A stretch of DNA of 64,000 nt from Mycobacterium decipiens (GTDB taxonomy: Bacteria > Actinomycetota > Actinomycetes > Mycobacteriales > Mycobacteriaceae): NCBI RefSeq assembly GCF_963853665.1, contig NZ_OY970459.1, positions 4,526,001 to 4,590,000 on the forward strand, written 5' to 3'. Made by a program: the position numbers and the translations under genes. The notes below the pieces were generated by a model. That model had not been told where the DNA came from, made no database searches, and saw only the letters and a list, made by a program, of their open reading frames with translations. Every line of letters begins with the position of its first letter. The first letter of the stretch is position 1. Shown piece after piece: positions 8,933 through 17,300 of the stretch.

Positions 8933-10147
8933 GTGAACCGTGTAAGCGGCCTATGCCGATGGACCATGACGGCCGTCAAAGAGCTCAGTTACGAGATCGT
9001 TGAGACCGCCGATATCTTCAATCCGAGCAACCCCGAGTTGGGGCGACAGCCCGGTGATCGTCCGAACGAGGCCACCCGCCTGGTGCTGATGGATGAGGCC
9101 GTGGAACGGCTTTTCGGTAGCCGCATCCGGGCATATTTCACCGCCAACTCCATCTCGGCCTCATATCTGGTACTGCCCAGCGGGGACGAAAACAAGATCA
9201 TCGAGAACGTCCTTCACGTGGCGAGCAGGCTCAATGAGATCGGCACGCCTCGGGTCGGCAGCCCCCCGATCGCGATCGGCGGTGGGACCCTGCAGGACAT
9301 GGCCGGAATGGCGTCCAGCCTGTATCGACGCGGCATCCCCTACGTGCGGGTGCCCACGACCCTGCTGGGCCAGATCGACGGCAGTGTGTCGGCGAAAACG
9401 GGTGTGAACCACGAGGGGTTCCGCAACCGCCTGGGCACATTCGCACCTCCGCCGCGCACCCTGATCGACCGGGGCTTGCTCGCTACCCTGCCCGAGCGGC
9501 AGATCAGCAGTGGATTGGGCGAGGCACTCAAGATGGCGTTGATCAAGGACGCTCGCCTGTTCGAGATCCTGGAGGCCCATGGCCCTCAACTCGTCGCCGA
9601 GCGCCTGCAGGACCCCGGGCAAGTCGGTCCGGGTATCCCGCCCGGGCAGGAGGTCATGCAGCGATCGATCGCCGGAATGGCCGAGGAGCTGCAGAAGAAC
9701 CTGTGGGAAGAGGACCTGCAGCGGATTGTGGACTATGGCCACACCTTCTCGCCCATCGTCGAGATGCGGGCACTGCCGGAGCTGCTGCACGGTGAGGCCG
9801 TGGCGATGGGTTGCGTGTTCTGCGCCATCCTGGCCACCAACCGCGGGTTCCTAACCAACGTCGAGCTGGGCCGCATCGTGGCGACCACCGTCGGAATGGG
9901 CCTCGCTCCGTCGCATCCGCTGTTTTGTGACGCCGAGTTGCTTATCGAGGGTTTCGCCGATACGGTCCGCCACCGTGGCGGGCAGCAGCATCTGGCGCTG
10001 CTGAGCGGGATCGGCCGGACCGTCTTCATCAACGACCTGACCGATGCCGAGATCGCCGACGCGGCGGCCGAAATGCGGCTCCTCCTGGAGATGCCCAACC
10101 CCGCCGGCTCGGCGGCACGATCACCAGCCGTGCCCCGCTCCATCTAA
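8933..10147 (+). CDS. sedoheptulose-7-phosphate cyclase, 2-epi-5-epi-valiolone synthase (EEVS) type
   Basis: A 404-residue member of the dehydroquinate-synthase fold. Known EEVS enzymes cyclise the pentose-phosphate sugar sedoheptulose 7-phosphate to 2-epi-5-epi-valiolone, first step to C7-cyclitols such as acarbose and validamycin. Seen: the NAD loop GGGTLQDMAG (117-126), SLYRRGIPYVRVPTTLLGQID, zinc ligands Glu197 (GLGEALKMALIKD), His270 and His286, and the block VDYGHTFSPIVEMRALPELL then HGEAV, which is characteristic of EEVS and not of DHQ synthase (NxGHTxGHA). GTG start chosen for the upstream GAGG; an ATG at 8966 is possible. First gene of a seven-gene plus-strand cluster. EEVS is favoured over the DDGS/EVS subtypes but should be tested. 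Confidence 0.88.
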   Translation: MNRVSGLCRWTMTAVKELSYEIVETADIFNPSNPELGRQPGDRPNEATRLVLMDEAVERLFGSRIRAYFTANSISASYLVLPSGDENKIIENVLHVASRLNEIGTPRVGSPPIAIGGGTLQDMAGMASSLYRRGIPYVRVPTTLLGQIDGSVSAKTGVNHEGFRNRLGTFAPPPRTLIDRGLLATLPERQISSGLGEALKMALIKDARLFEILEAHGPQLVAERLQDPGQVGPGIPPGQEVMQRSIAGMAEELQKNLWEEDLQRIVDYGHTFSPIVEMRALPELLHGEAVAMGCVFCAILATNRGFLTNVELGRIVATTVGMGLAPSHPLFCDAELLIEGFADTVRHRGGQQHLALLSGIGRTVFINDLTDAEIADAAAEMRLLLEMPNPAGSAARSPAVPRSI

Positions 10148-10302
10148 CGCCGACATCGCCGATGCCAGACCCTGGCAACCCGGGGTCGATGCGGCGTTGA
10201 CCCCGCCAAGAGGCAAAATGCCAAGGGAGTTCGCCGACAGGCAACGGAACTCCGGCACGGTGTTGCCACGATCCGACAAACGGACAGGAAAGGTGCCCAA
10301 TC
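10148..10302 (+). promoter_or_regulatory. structured leader candidate before the VOC gene
   Basis: The 155-base gap has several inverted repeats: GACCC with GGGTC around 10168-10188, and TCCG-ACAAA-CGGA directly before the AGGAAAGG ribosome site. GGCAAC also occurs twice. This could be an attenuator or an internal promoter leader. No riboswitch family was matched with confidence. Confidence 0.25.
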
Positions 10303-10818
10303 ATGGCTGGCCCGCAGATTCACCACGTCGCTTTGCTAGTCGCCAATCTGGAGGAGGCGATCGAACGCTGGACGGCGGCAACGGGGTACACCTTCAGCCC
10401 GGTGGGTCGCTACTGTACGGACCGGTACGTCGACAGCAGTGACCCGAAGCCGCATCACCACGACGCCCGCATTGCCTTCTCCAAGGAGGGTCCTCCCCAC
10501 ATCGAGCTGATGGAATTCACCGGGAACGGAACCCACTCGGTGGCCCAGGGAGAGGGTTTTCACCACCTCGGTTTCATGGATTACCCAAACGTCGAGGGCC
10601 GGATCACCGAGCTTGCCGAGCTGGGCTTCGGCCACGACGGAATGGCGTTGCAGGACGACGATCGAATCCTGTTGTTCTTCACCGACAAGGCCGACCTGAA
10701 CGGTATGCGCCTGGAGTATGTCGCGGAGTTGCCGCAGCCGATCATCAAGGACGACGGCAGCGAGCCCTACCTCGACAACCGCGGCTTTCCGGGCCTGTGG
10801 CCACCGGAGAACGCCTGA
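10303..10818 (+). CDS. VOC/glyoxalase-fold protein, candidate valiolone epimerase
   Basis: A 171-residue vicinal-oxygen-chelate protein of two beta-alpha-beta-beta-beta modules. Metal ligands are visible at the canonical places: His8 (IHHVALLV), Glu68 (PHIELMEF), His87 or His88 (GFHHLGFM) and Glu138 (MRLEYVAE). In validamycin and cetoniacytone clusters a VOC protein (ValD, CetB) epimerises C2 of 2-epi-5-epi-valiolone, the product of the adjacent cyclase. Direct adjacency to an EEVS makes that role the best hypothesis. Alternatives in the fold are methylmalonyl-CoA epimerase, extradiol dioxygenase and resistance proteins. ATG preceded by AGGAAAGG. The alcohol dehydrogenase starts 38 bases downstream. 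Confidence 0.75.
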   Translation: MAGPQIHHVALLVANLEEAIERWTAATGYTFSPVGRYCTDRYVDSSDPKPHHHDARIAFSKEGPPHIELMEFTGNGTHSVAQGEGFHHLGFMDYPNVEGRITELAELGFGHDGMALQDDDRILLFFTDKADLNGMRLEYVAELPQPIIKDDGSEPYLDNRGFPGLWPPENA

Positions 10819-10856
10819 GACCCAGCTGCCTTGAGCGGGCGGATGAAGGAGTTGCC

Positions 10857-12005
10857 ATGACGATGACGAGTGCGAACGTATGGGTGGGGAAAAACCGCTT
10901 CGAAACGATCGAGGTACCGCTGCCGTCGCCGCCCGACGAGGGCCTAATCCTCGAAGTCACAGCGAACGGGATATGCGGTTCCGACCGGCATTTCGTCTCC
11001 ACCGACCCAACGGTGCCAATCGTTCTCGGACATGAGATCGTCGGTACCATAGCCGCTTTCGGGACCGGCCACTCGCAACACGATGCCTCTGGCGAACCGC
11101 TGCGCGAGGGCGACACCGTGGCCCTGTTTCCCTGGGTGCCGTGTCTAAAGTGCTGGGGCTGCCGACGCTTCGGTCCCGGCGCCACCACCTGCAGCAATGC
11201 CTTCGTGTACGGCGTTCCCCCGGAGGCCATCGGGTTGGAGCCGCTGTCGAAGAACTCAGGCACCCACCAGCCCAGCCTGACCGGCGGATTCGGCAAGCAC
11301 GTTGTCGTTCAACCCGGAACCTATCTCTGGCGGGTGCCCGACCATGTGCCGGCGGGTGTGGCATCGCTACTGGACCCGCTGGCCGTCGCGGTCCGCGGGG
11401 TCAACATCGCAAAGACGCCCGCCAATGTGCCGGAAGAGGTACTGACCTTTGATGCCACCGCGGTCATTCTCGGTGCGGGCGCGGTCGGATTGCTCACCGG
11501 TTTGGTGCTGCGCCACCTCGGCATCGGCACGATCATCGTGTCCGGGTCGCGGACCAGCAGGCTGGACGCCGCCCGCGACATCGGTATGGACGTGGTGATC
11601 GATACAGCGGAACTCGACGTGGCCGCGCGTCGTGAGGCAGTCATGGCGCAGACACACGGCCTCGGCGCTGACATCGTGATCGACGCGACCAACAGCCCCG
11701 CGGCGCTCGGTGAGGCCTTGGGTATGGTTCGCCGACTCGGCACCGTCGTCGAAGTCGGGAACATTGTCCCCGGCGACACCGGTATCAAGATCGATCCTGC
11801 GGTGGACATCTGCCAACGCAACGTTCGGCTGTTCGGTATGAGCTTCAACCCACCCCGCTCCTACAGCGAGGCCATGGCGATGCTGCGCGCGCATCCGAAT
11901 ATCGGGTTCGAGCGATTGATCACCCATTCGCACTCCTTCGACCACCTCGACTTGGCGTTCCAGGATCTGGCCGGCGACGCGGTCAAGGTCACGCTCACCG
12001 CGTAG
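10857..12005 (+). CDS. zinc-dependent MDR alcohol/polyol dehydrogenase
   Basis: A 382-residue medium-chain dehydrogenase. Catalytic zinc site: Cys in NGICGSDRH and GHE in VLGHEIVG. Structural zinc lobe: a PCLKCWGC cluster with a further Cys in GATTC. Cofactor fold: GAGAVGLLTGLVLRH. The lobe carries an insertion (EAIGLEPLSKNSGTHQPSLTGGFG) and resembles polyol/threonine-type MDRs. It probably oxidises or reduces a cyclitol hydroxyl with NAD(P). ATG at 10857 has GAAGGAG 6 bases upstream. The transporter start follows the stop by 6 bases, so the genes are co-transcribed. Substrate is unknown. Confidence 0.82.
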   Translation: MTMTSANVWVGKNRFETIEVPLPSPPDEGLILEVTANGICGSDRHFVSTDPTVPIVLGHEIVGTIAAFGTGHSQHDASGEPLREGDTVALFPWVPCLKCWGCRRFGPGATTCSNAFVYGVPPEAIGLEPLSKNSGTHQPSLTGGFGKHVVVQPGTYLWRVPDHVPAGVASLLDPLAVAVRGVNIAKTPANVPEEVLTFDATAVILGAGAVGLLTGLVLRHLGIGTIIVSGSRTSRLDAARDIGMDVVIDTAELDVAARREAVMAQTHGLGADIVIDATNSPAALGEALGMVRRLGTVVEVGNIVPGDTGIKIDPAVDICQRNVRLFGMSFNPPRSYSEAMAMLRAHPNIGFERLITHSHSFDHLDLAFQDLAGDAVKVTLTA

Positions 12006-12011
12006 CCGCGG

Positions 12012-13442
12012 GTGCACAAGGACAACGCAACCGTGGCAATAGTCGCAGCCGAACTCCCCGCCCGGCCCCGCCCGCTGAGGTGGCGGCTCTTCTTGGTCGG
12101 CGGATCCGCGGGAACCCTCTTCGGCTACTCCATCGTGGTCAGCAACGACGCCATCGAACCGATTCGGCAGCAATATTCACTGTCCGGCTGGGCGGTTGGA
12201 ACGGTAGTCAGCAGCCTGATCGCCGGCGCGTTGATCGGTTGTTTGATCGCCGGACGCTTCGTCGATCGCCACGGTCATCGACTGGTGCTCGGTGTCGCCG
12301 GCGTCGTCGCCGCGACCGGATCCATTGTTTCGGCCCTGGCGCCCGGTGCGCCGACGATCACGATCGGCCGGCTGATTCTGGGTGCCGCGGTAGGCGTAAC
12401 AACCGCTGTCGCGCCTACCTACATCGGCGAGATAGCCCACGTCCGGAATCGTGGGGCGATGATGGCCGGTTACCAATTCTCGATCGCGCTCGGGTTCCTT
12501 CTGTCTCTGACGGTCGGGGCGATCCTCAGCTTTGGCGACCACCAGTGGCGAATTATGCTCGCTGCCAATGCGATTCCGGCTCTCGTTCAGGCCGCAACGA
12601 TGGCCAGAGTTCCGTCGAGCCCATACTCGCTGGTCGCACGCGGGTTCGTCGATCAAGCCCGCGAGTCGTTGATGGCAACTCGGCATCCCGACGAAGTCGC
12701 GGCCGAACTCGAAAGCATCGTCTCGGCTCATCAACGCCACGACCAGACAGACATCGGCACCCAAGCAACCTCCCTGCTGCGGCCCATCATGATCGCGATG
12801 GGAGCCGCGTTGATGGATACGCTCGTGGGGATCTGCGTCATCGTTCCCTACTCCACCGCGGTGTTCGCCATGGCCGGCGTTGGCGGCCGCGCCGGCGCGG
12901 AGGTTGCCTCGTGGTCGATCGGCGTCGTTGATGTGATTTCGACCGTCGTAGCGATGGGGTTGCTCACCCGGTACGGGCGCCGGCCATTGCTTACGGTCGG
13001 CTTGATCGGCATCATCGTCGCGCTCTTGGCGACCAGTGTCGGCCTGGTGGAGTCGGCATCCACCTACGCCGCCATAATCACGATCGTTGCCATGCTCACC
13101 TTTATGGCATGTCACGCGTTTTCGGTCGGGCCGATCGGGTGGCTACTGGTCGCCGAGGTCCTTCCCGCACGCATCAGGTCCCGCGGCAGTGGTGCGGCTA
13201 TCGGCGTCAATTGGCTGGCGAACCTGCTGGTGGCACTTCTCTTTCCGATACTGGTGGGCAGTCCCGGCGTGCCCTACCGTGCCGCCATCGGGTTCCTGGC
13301 GTTCGCCGTGATCAGCGCCGGATTCTTGATCTTCGTTCGGGTCTGTGTCCCCGAAACCAGGGGGCTGTCCCTAGCCGAGGTGGAAGCGAAGTTCGCCGCT
13401 CGCACTGCCAAACCGGAGCGTCATGGCCAACCTGCAAGCTGA
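12012..13442 (+). CDS. MFS transporter, sugar-porter family
   Basis: A 476-residue major facilitator protein with about twelve hydrophobic segments. Sugar-porter signatures are present: GRFVDRHGHR between TM2 and TM3, the YIGEIAHVRNRG motif after TM4, LTRYGRRPLL after TM8, and the closing PETRGLSLAEVE, the PETKG-type tag of sugar porters. It likely moves a cyclitol, inositol-like or sugar substrate by proton symport, or exports the cluster product. It begins with a weak GTG 6 bases after the dehydrogenase stop and overlaps the next gene by 20 bases, which argues for translational coupling. Confidence 0.82.
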   Translation: MHKDNATVAIVAAELPARPRPLRWRLFLVGGSAGTLFGYSIVVSNDAIEPIRQQYSLSGWAVGTVVSSLIAGALIGCLIAGRFVDRHGHRLVLGVAGVVAATGSIVSALAPGAPTITIGRLILGAAVGVTTAVAPTYIGEIAHVRNRGAMMAGYQFSIALGFLLSLTVGAILSFGDHQWRIMLAANAIPALVQAATMARVPSSPYSLVARGFVDQARESLMATRHPDEVAAELESIVSAHQRHDQTDIGTQATSLLRPIMIAMGAALMDTLVGICVIVPYSTAVFAMAGVGGRAGAEVASWSIGVVDVISTVVAMGLLTRYGRRPLLTVGLIGIIVALLATSVGLVESASTYAAIITIVAMLTFMACHAFSVGPIGWLLVAEVLPARIRSRGSGAAIGVNWLANLLVALLFPILVGSPGVPYRAAIGFLAFAVISAGFLIFVRVCVPETRGLSLAEVEAKFAARTAKPERHGQPAS

Positions 13443-14700
13443 GAACGGCCCGCCAAGGGCGGCGGAGGTGAGAAACTGGGCGGGCAATGTTGCCTTCAAC
13501 CCCAAGCGCCTGCACCGGCCGGTGTCCATCCGTGAACTCCAAGGCATTGTCTCGGACGCATCGCATGCCCGGGCGCTCGGCAGCGGCCACTCTTTCAATC
13601 AGATCGCAGTCACCGCAGGCGATCTCATTTCGGTCGACCGGCTTCCACCCGTGCTGGACATCGATCGCAGTCGGATGAGTGTCGAGGTCAGCGCCGGCGT
13701 CCGGTACGGGCAATTGGCAACGCACTTGCATCAAAACGGTCTGGCCCTGCACAATCTCGGCTCGCTGCCGCACATCTCCGTGGCCGGAGCGTGCGCCACC
13801 GGCACGCATGGTTCAGGAAACTCCAACACATCGCTCGCCGACGCCGTCACATCCGTCACGCTGGTCAATGCCGACGGCGAACTCATCACGTTGTCCCACG
13901 GCGATCCCGACTTCGATGGTGCCGCAGTTTCCCTGGGCTCGCTTGGCATCGTCACCAGCCTGCGCCTCAACCTGCTCCCCTCGTTCGACGTCGAACAATA
14001 CGTCTACGACGGACTCGGCTGGGCCTCGCTGTTGGCCCACTTCGACAGCATTATGGCGAGTGCCTACAGCGTCAGCGTCTTCTCCCATTTCGACGAGACA
14101 AACAGGATCTGGCTTAAGCATCGCTGCGGCGATCCTCGCGGCGATCTGGCGCACCTCGCAGTGCATCCAGCCCTTACGAACCAACACCCGTTGGCCGGGT
14201 TGCCCGCCACGAACTGCACCGAGCAGTTGGGTGTCGCCGGGCCCTGGTATGAACGGCTTCCGCACTTCCGCACCGACTTTCGGCCCGCTACCGGCGACGA
14301 ACTGCAGTCCGAGTATCTGCTGCCCAAGGCGCACGCGGTCGCGGCCCTGGAAGCCTTGCACCGGATCCGTGCCCGGTTGGCGCCCGCGTTGCTGATCTCT
14401 GAGATCCGCACCGTTGCCGCCGACGAGTGTTGGCTTAGCCCAAGCCATCACCGCGACAGTGTGGCCATCCATTTCGCGTGGCGCCCCGACATGTCCATGG
14501 TGATGCCCGTCGTCGCCGACGTCGAGGCGGCGCTCGCGCCATTTGACCCGCGTCCGCATTGGGGCAAGCTGTTCACCATTGACGCCGACCGGCTCCGCGA
14601 CAGCTACCAGCGATGGAGCGACTTCGAGTGTCTCATGCGCGCCCTCGATCCGGGCGGAAAGTTCCGCAATGACCTCATTGACAGTTGCTTTCCACGTTGA
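13423..14700 (+). CDS. alditol/xylitol-oxidase-like FAD-linked oxidase
   Basis: A 425-residue VAO/PCMH-fold flavoprotein of the aldonolactone-oxidase family. Seen: RNWAGNVAF at the N-terminus, ALGSGHSFNQIA (FAD-binding loop) and GSLPHISVAGACATGTHGSG, the block typical of AldO, which oxidises the terminal hydroxyl of polyols and yields H2O2. The C-terminal cap contains PHWGKLF, as in xylitol and sorbitol oxidases. It is shorter than or equal to usual AldO length (about 420). The gene overlaps the upstream transporter by 20 bases. In this cluster it may oxidise the exocyclic CH2OH of a valiolone-derived polyol; that is inference. Confidence 0.8.
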   Translation: MANLQAENGPPRAAEVRNWAGNVAFNPKRLHRPVSIRELQGIVSDASHARALGSGHSFNQIAVTAGDLISVDRLPPVLDIDRSRMSVEVSAGVRYGQLATHLHQNGLALHNLGSLPHISVAGACATGTHGSGNSNTSLADAVTSVTLVNADGELITLSHGDPDFDGAAVSLGSLGIVTSLRLNLLPSFDVEQYVYDGLGWASLLAHFDSIMASAYSVSVFSHFDETNRIWLKHRCGDPRGDLAHLAVHPALTNQHPLAGLPATNCTEQLGVAGPWYERLPHFRTDFRPATGDELQSEYLLPKAHAVAALEALHRIRARLAPALLISEIRTVAADECWLSPSHHRDSVAIHFAWRPDMSMVMPVVADVEAALAPFDPRPHWGKLFTIDADRLRDSYQRWSDFECLMRALDPGGKFRNDLIDSCFPR

Positions 14701-14757
14701 AGTCCCGTGTCCGGCCGCCGGACGGCCGGATCAAGACGTTGCACCAGGTAAGGAGAG

Positions 14758-15552
14758 ATGATGCCAGCAAATCCACGCCACGTTCTCATCACCGGATCCA
14801 CATCCGGTATAGGTGAAGCCGCCGCCATCGCTTTCGCCCGCGGTGGAGACACCGTTTACGTCAACGGGCGCGACGCGGACCGTACTGAAGCGGCCGCCGA
14901 ACGCATCCGCGCCGCCGTCGGCGACGCTGGCGGCGACATCGTCGCGGTAGCTGCCGACATTGCCACCGAGGACGGTGCCGAACAGATCTTCGCGGCCATC
15001 AGCAACCTGGACGTCTTGGTCAACAACGCCGGCATATACACCGAATCTGCGCCATTCGAGATTTCCGATGACGAATGGCGTCGACACTTCGAAGTGAATG
15101 TGCTCAGCGGTGTCCGACTCACCCGGCACTACGCCCCCCGCATGGCCGAACGCGCCTGGGGCCGGGTCATCTTCATCAGCAGCGAGTGCGCGGTCACCAC
15201 GCCTCCCGAGATGATCCACTACGGGATGACCAAATCCGCGCAGCTGGCCGTTTCACGGGGATTCGCGATCGGTGTCGCCGGTACCGGTGTGACCGTGAAC
15301 TGTGTGTTGCCCGGGCCAACCCGTACTCCCGGCGCAGAGGAGTTCTTGGCCAAAATGTACGGCGGCATCCCGTTCGAGGAGGCTGAGAAGCAGTACTTCG
15401 CCGAGATTCGCCCGACATCGCTGATCCGGCGATTCTGCCTGCCGAGCGAAGTCGCGAACCTTATTCACTACGTGGCGTCGGAAGGAGCTTCGGCGACCAC
15501 CGGGGCGGCATTGCGGGTCGATGGCGGGGTTATCGCGACCATTATCCCGTGA
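14758..15552 (+). CDS. short-chain dehydrogenase/reductase
   Basis: A 264-residue classical SDR. Seen: TGSTSGIG (cofactor glycine motif, near residue 12), NNAGIY (central strand), the Ser of ISSECAV, and the catalytic YGMTKSA (Tyr-x-x-x-Lys), with the C-terminal ALRVDGGV. It probably interconverts a ketone and alcohol on the cyclitol ring using NAD(P)H. AAGGAGAG lies directly upstream of two consecutive ATGs (14758 and 14761); the second may be the real start. It follows the oxidase by 57 bases in the same direction. No specific substrate can be read from the sequence. Confidence 0.85.
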   Translation: MMPANPRHVLITGSTSGIGEAAAIAFARGGDTVYVNGRDADRTEAAAERIRAAVGDAGGDIVAVAADIATEDGAEQIFAAISNLDVLVNNAGIYTESAPFEISDDEWRRHFEVNVLSGVRLTRHYAPRMAERAWGRVIFISSECAVTTPPEMIHYGMTKSAQLAVSRGFAIGVAGTGVTVNCVLPGPTRTPGAEEFLAKMYGGIPFEEAEKQYFAEIRPTSLIRRFCLPSEVANLIHYVASEGASATTGAALRVDGGVIATIIP

Positions 15553-15667
15553 TGGCGGCGGGACGACACGCTGGATATTCCGCATACACGCATCGCGACG
15601 ACTACTTTAGTTACGCACCGTTGCTGGTCTAAACCCCGGCTGCCATGCACAACTGTTGGGAGGCAAG

Positions 15668-17284
15668 ATGACCTCGGAAACGTCGTCGTACCGGACCGAC
15701 GTCTTGATTGTCGGCTCCGGCCCCATCGGTGCCACGTTCGCGCGCAAGCTGGTCGACGGCGGATTGAGTGTCATCATGCTTGATGCGGGTACCCAGCTCT
15801 CGGCGCGTCCCGGTCAGAACTTGAAAAACGCCTATATCTACCAGCACAACCCCGATCTGTTCGAACCGGTCATTCGCAGTCATCTGCATCTGTTCTCTAT
15901 CCCGCCGAGCGCGCGGCCAGATCTCGCGGTCGACCCGTTGGCGTTTCCCGAGTTGGGAACCAACCGCAGCCGCGCCCGCAATGCCGAGAATCCCGACCAG
16001 GATCCCTACCGCAACATCCCGGCCGCCGCCGCATGCTACGCCGTCGGCGGTATGGCGACCCACTGGACGTGCGTATGTCCAAGACACCATCCAACAATGG
16101 AGCGCTACAACGGGATTACGGCAGGCGATTGGGAGCGCTACTATACCCAAGCCGAACAACTGCTGTCGGTCCAGCAGGGCGTGTTCGACCACTCGGTGCG
16201 GCAGCGGCTACTGATTGACGCACTCCGACAGGAATTCTCGGAGCTTCCAGCCGACTACGAGGTGCAGGATCTTCCGCTCGCGGTCAACCAAATCCCCAAC
16301 AATCCCGGGATGGTGCAATGGACCGGGGTTGACACGATCCTCGGTGATTTGGCGGACTCCGGCGGCGCTGCGGAGCAGTTCAGGATTCTGCCGCAACACC
16401 TGTGCACCCGATTGGTTCAAGACGCTGACGGCACACGGATCGCCTACGCCGAAGCACGCGACCTTATCGGTATGCGGGCGGTACGCATCTACGCCGACCG
16501 CTATGTCGTCGCGTGTGGAGCCGTGTTGACCCCACAACTGCTGTGGGCATCACAGATCAGGCCGGATGCGTTGGGCCGGTATCTCACCGAGCATCCCACG
16601 GTGTTCTGCCAGGTGATCCTGCTTCGTGATCTCGTCGATCAGATCGATGGTGACGAACGATTCGCCGCGGCGTTGGGATCACACCGGCAGCTCTACCCCG
16701 ACGACACACTTCCCATTCCCGCGCGGGATCCGGCGCCAAACATCTGGATACCCGTCACCGAGGGCCGTCCCTGGCACGCCCAGATCAATCGCGACGCATT
16801 TCACTACGCCGACCGGGTACCTCACATCGACACCCGACTCATCATGGACCTACGGTGGTTCGGAATGGTCGATCCCCGTCCGGACAACCGGGTGTGGTTC
16901 TCGGATCGGCATTCCGACGTGCATGGTATGCCGCAACCAACGTTCGATTTCAGCTTCAGCCCGGCCGACGCGGCGCGATTGCACGCGATGATGGCCGAGA
17001 TGCTGCGAGCCGCGCTGGCCATCGGTGGGTTCTTAGGCGGCTCTGAACCGAGTTTTCCGACACCCGGTCTGCCGCTGCACATCTCCGGCACGGTCCGGAT
17101 GGGGCAGGATCCAGCCACCAGCGTTGTCGACACGAACTCGCGGGTTTGGGGATTCGAGAATCTCTATCTTGGCGGCAACGGTCTGCTGCCGACCGCGACC
17201 GCGTCCAACCCGACGTTGACGAGTGTGGCGATCGCCCTGAAAGCAGCGGATCATCTGCTCGAAAAGCCACACGCCACAAGCTGA
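15668..17284 (+). CDS. pyranose-2-oxidase-like GMC flavoprotein
   Basis: A 538-residue GMC-type oxidoreductase. N-terminal FAD motif LIVGSGPIGATFARKL. GGMATHWTCVCPR at about 128-139 matches the pyranose 2-oxidase block in which the His of STHW carries covalent 8-alpha-histidyl FAD (here His132). The C-terminal HISGTVRMG, VDTNSRVWGFENLYLGGNG and TASNPTLTS match the catalytic His/Asn region. Bacterial relatives oxidise glucose or C-glycosides at C2 or C3. ATG at 15668 with GGGAGG upstream. It is the last gene of the plus-strand run and converges with an isomerase 16 bases away. Whether it acts on the cyclitol or on a glycoside is unknown. Confidence 0.8.
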   Translation: MTSETSSYRTDVLIVGSGPIGATFARKLVDGGLSVIMLDAGTQLSARPGQNLKNAYIYQHNPDLFEPVIRSHLHLFSIPPSARPDLAVDPLAFPELGTNRSRARNAENPDQDPYRNIPAAAACYAVGGMATHWTCVCPRHHPTMERYNGITAGDWERYYTQAEQLLSVQQGVFDHSVRQRLLIDALRQEFSELPADYEVQDLPLAVNQIPNNPGMVQWTGVDTILGDLADSGGAAEQFRILPQHLCTRLVQDADGTRIAYAEARDLIGMRAVRIYADRYVVACGAVLTPQLLWASQIRPDALGRYLTEHPTVFCQVILLRDLVDQIDGDERFAAALGSHRQLYPDDTLPIPARDPAPNIWIPVTEGRPWHAQINRDAFHYADRVPHIDTRLIMDLRWFGMVDPRPDNRVWFSDRHSDVHGMPQPTFDFSFSPADAARLHAMMAEMLRAALAIGGFLGGSEPSFPTPGLPLHISGTVRMGQDPATSVVDTNSRVWGFENLYLGGNGLLPTATASNPTLTSVAIALKAADHLLEKPHATS

Positions 17285-17300
17285 TTGGCCGACCAACTCG

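Noticed and set aside
10148..10302. SAM riboswitch before the VOC gene
   Set aside because: GGCAAC and GGTG elements are present, but the stems do not assemble into a known SAM class.
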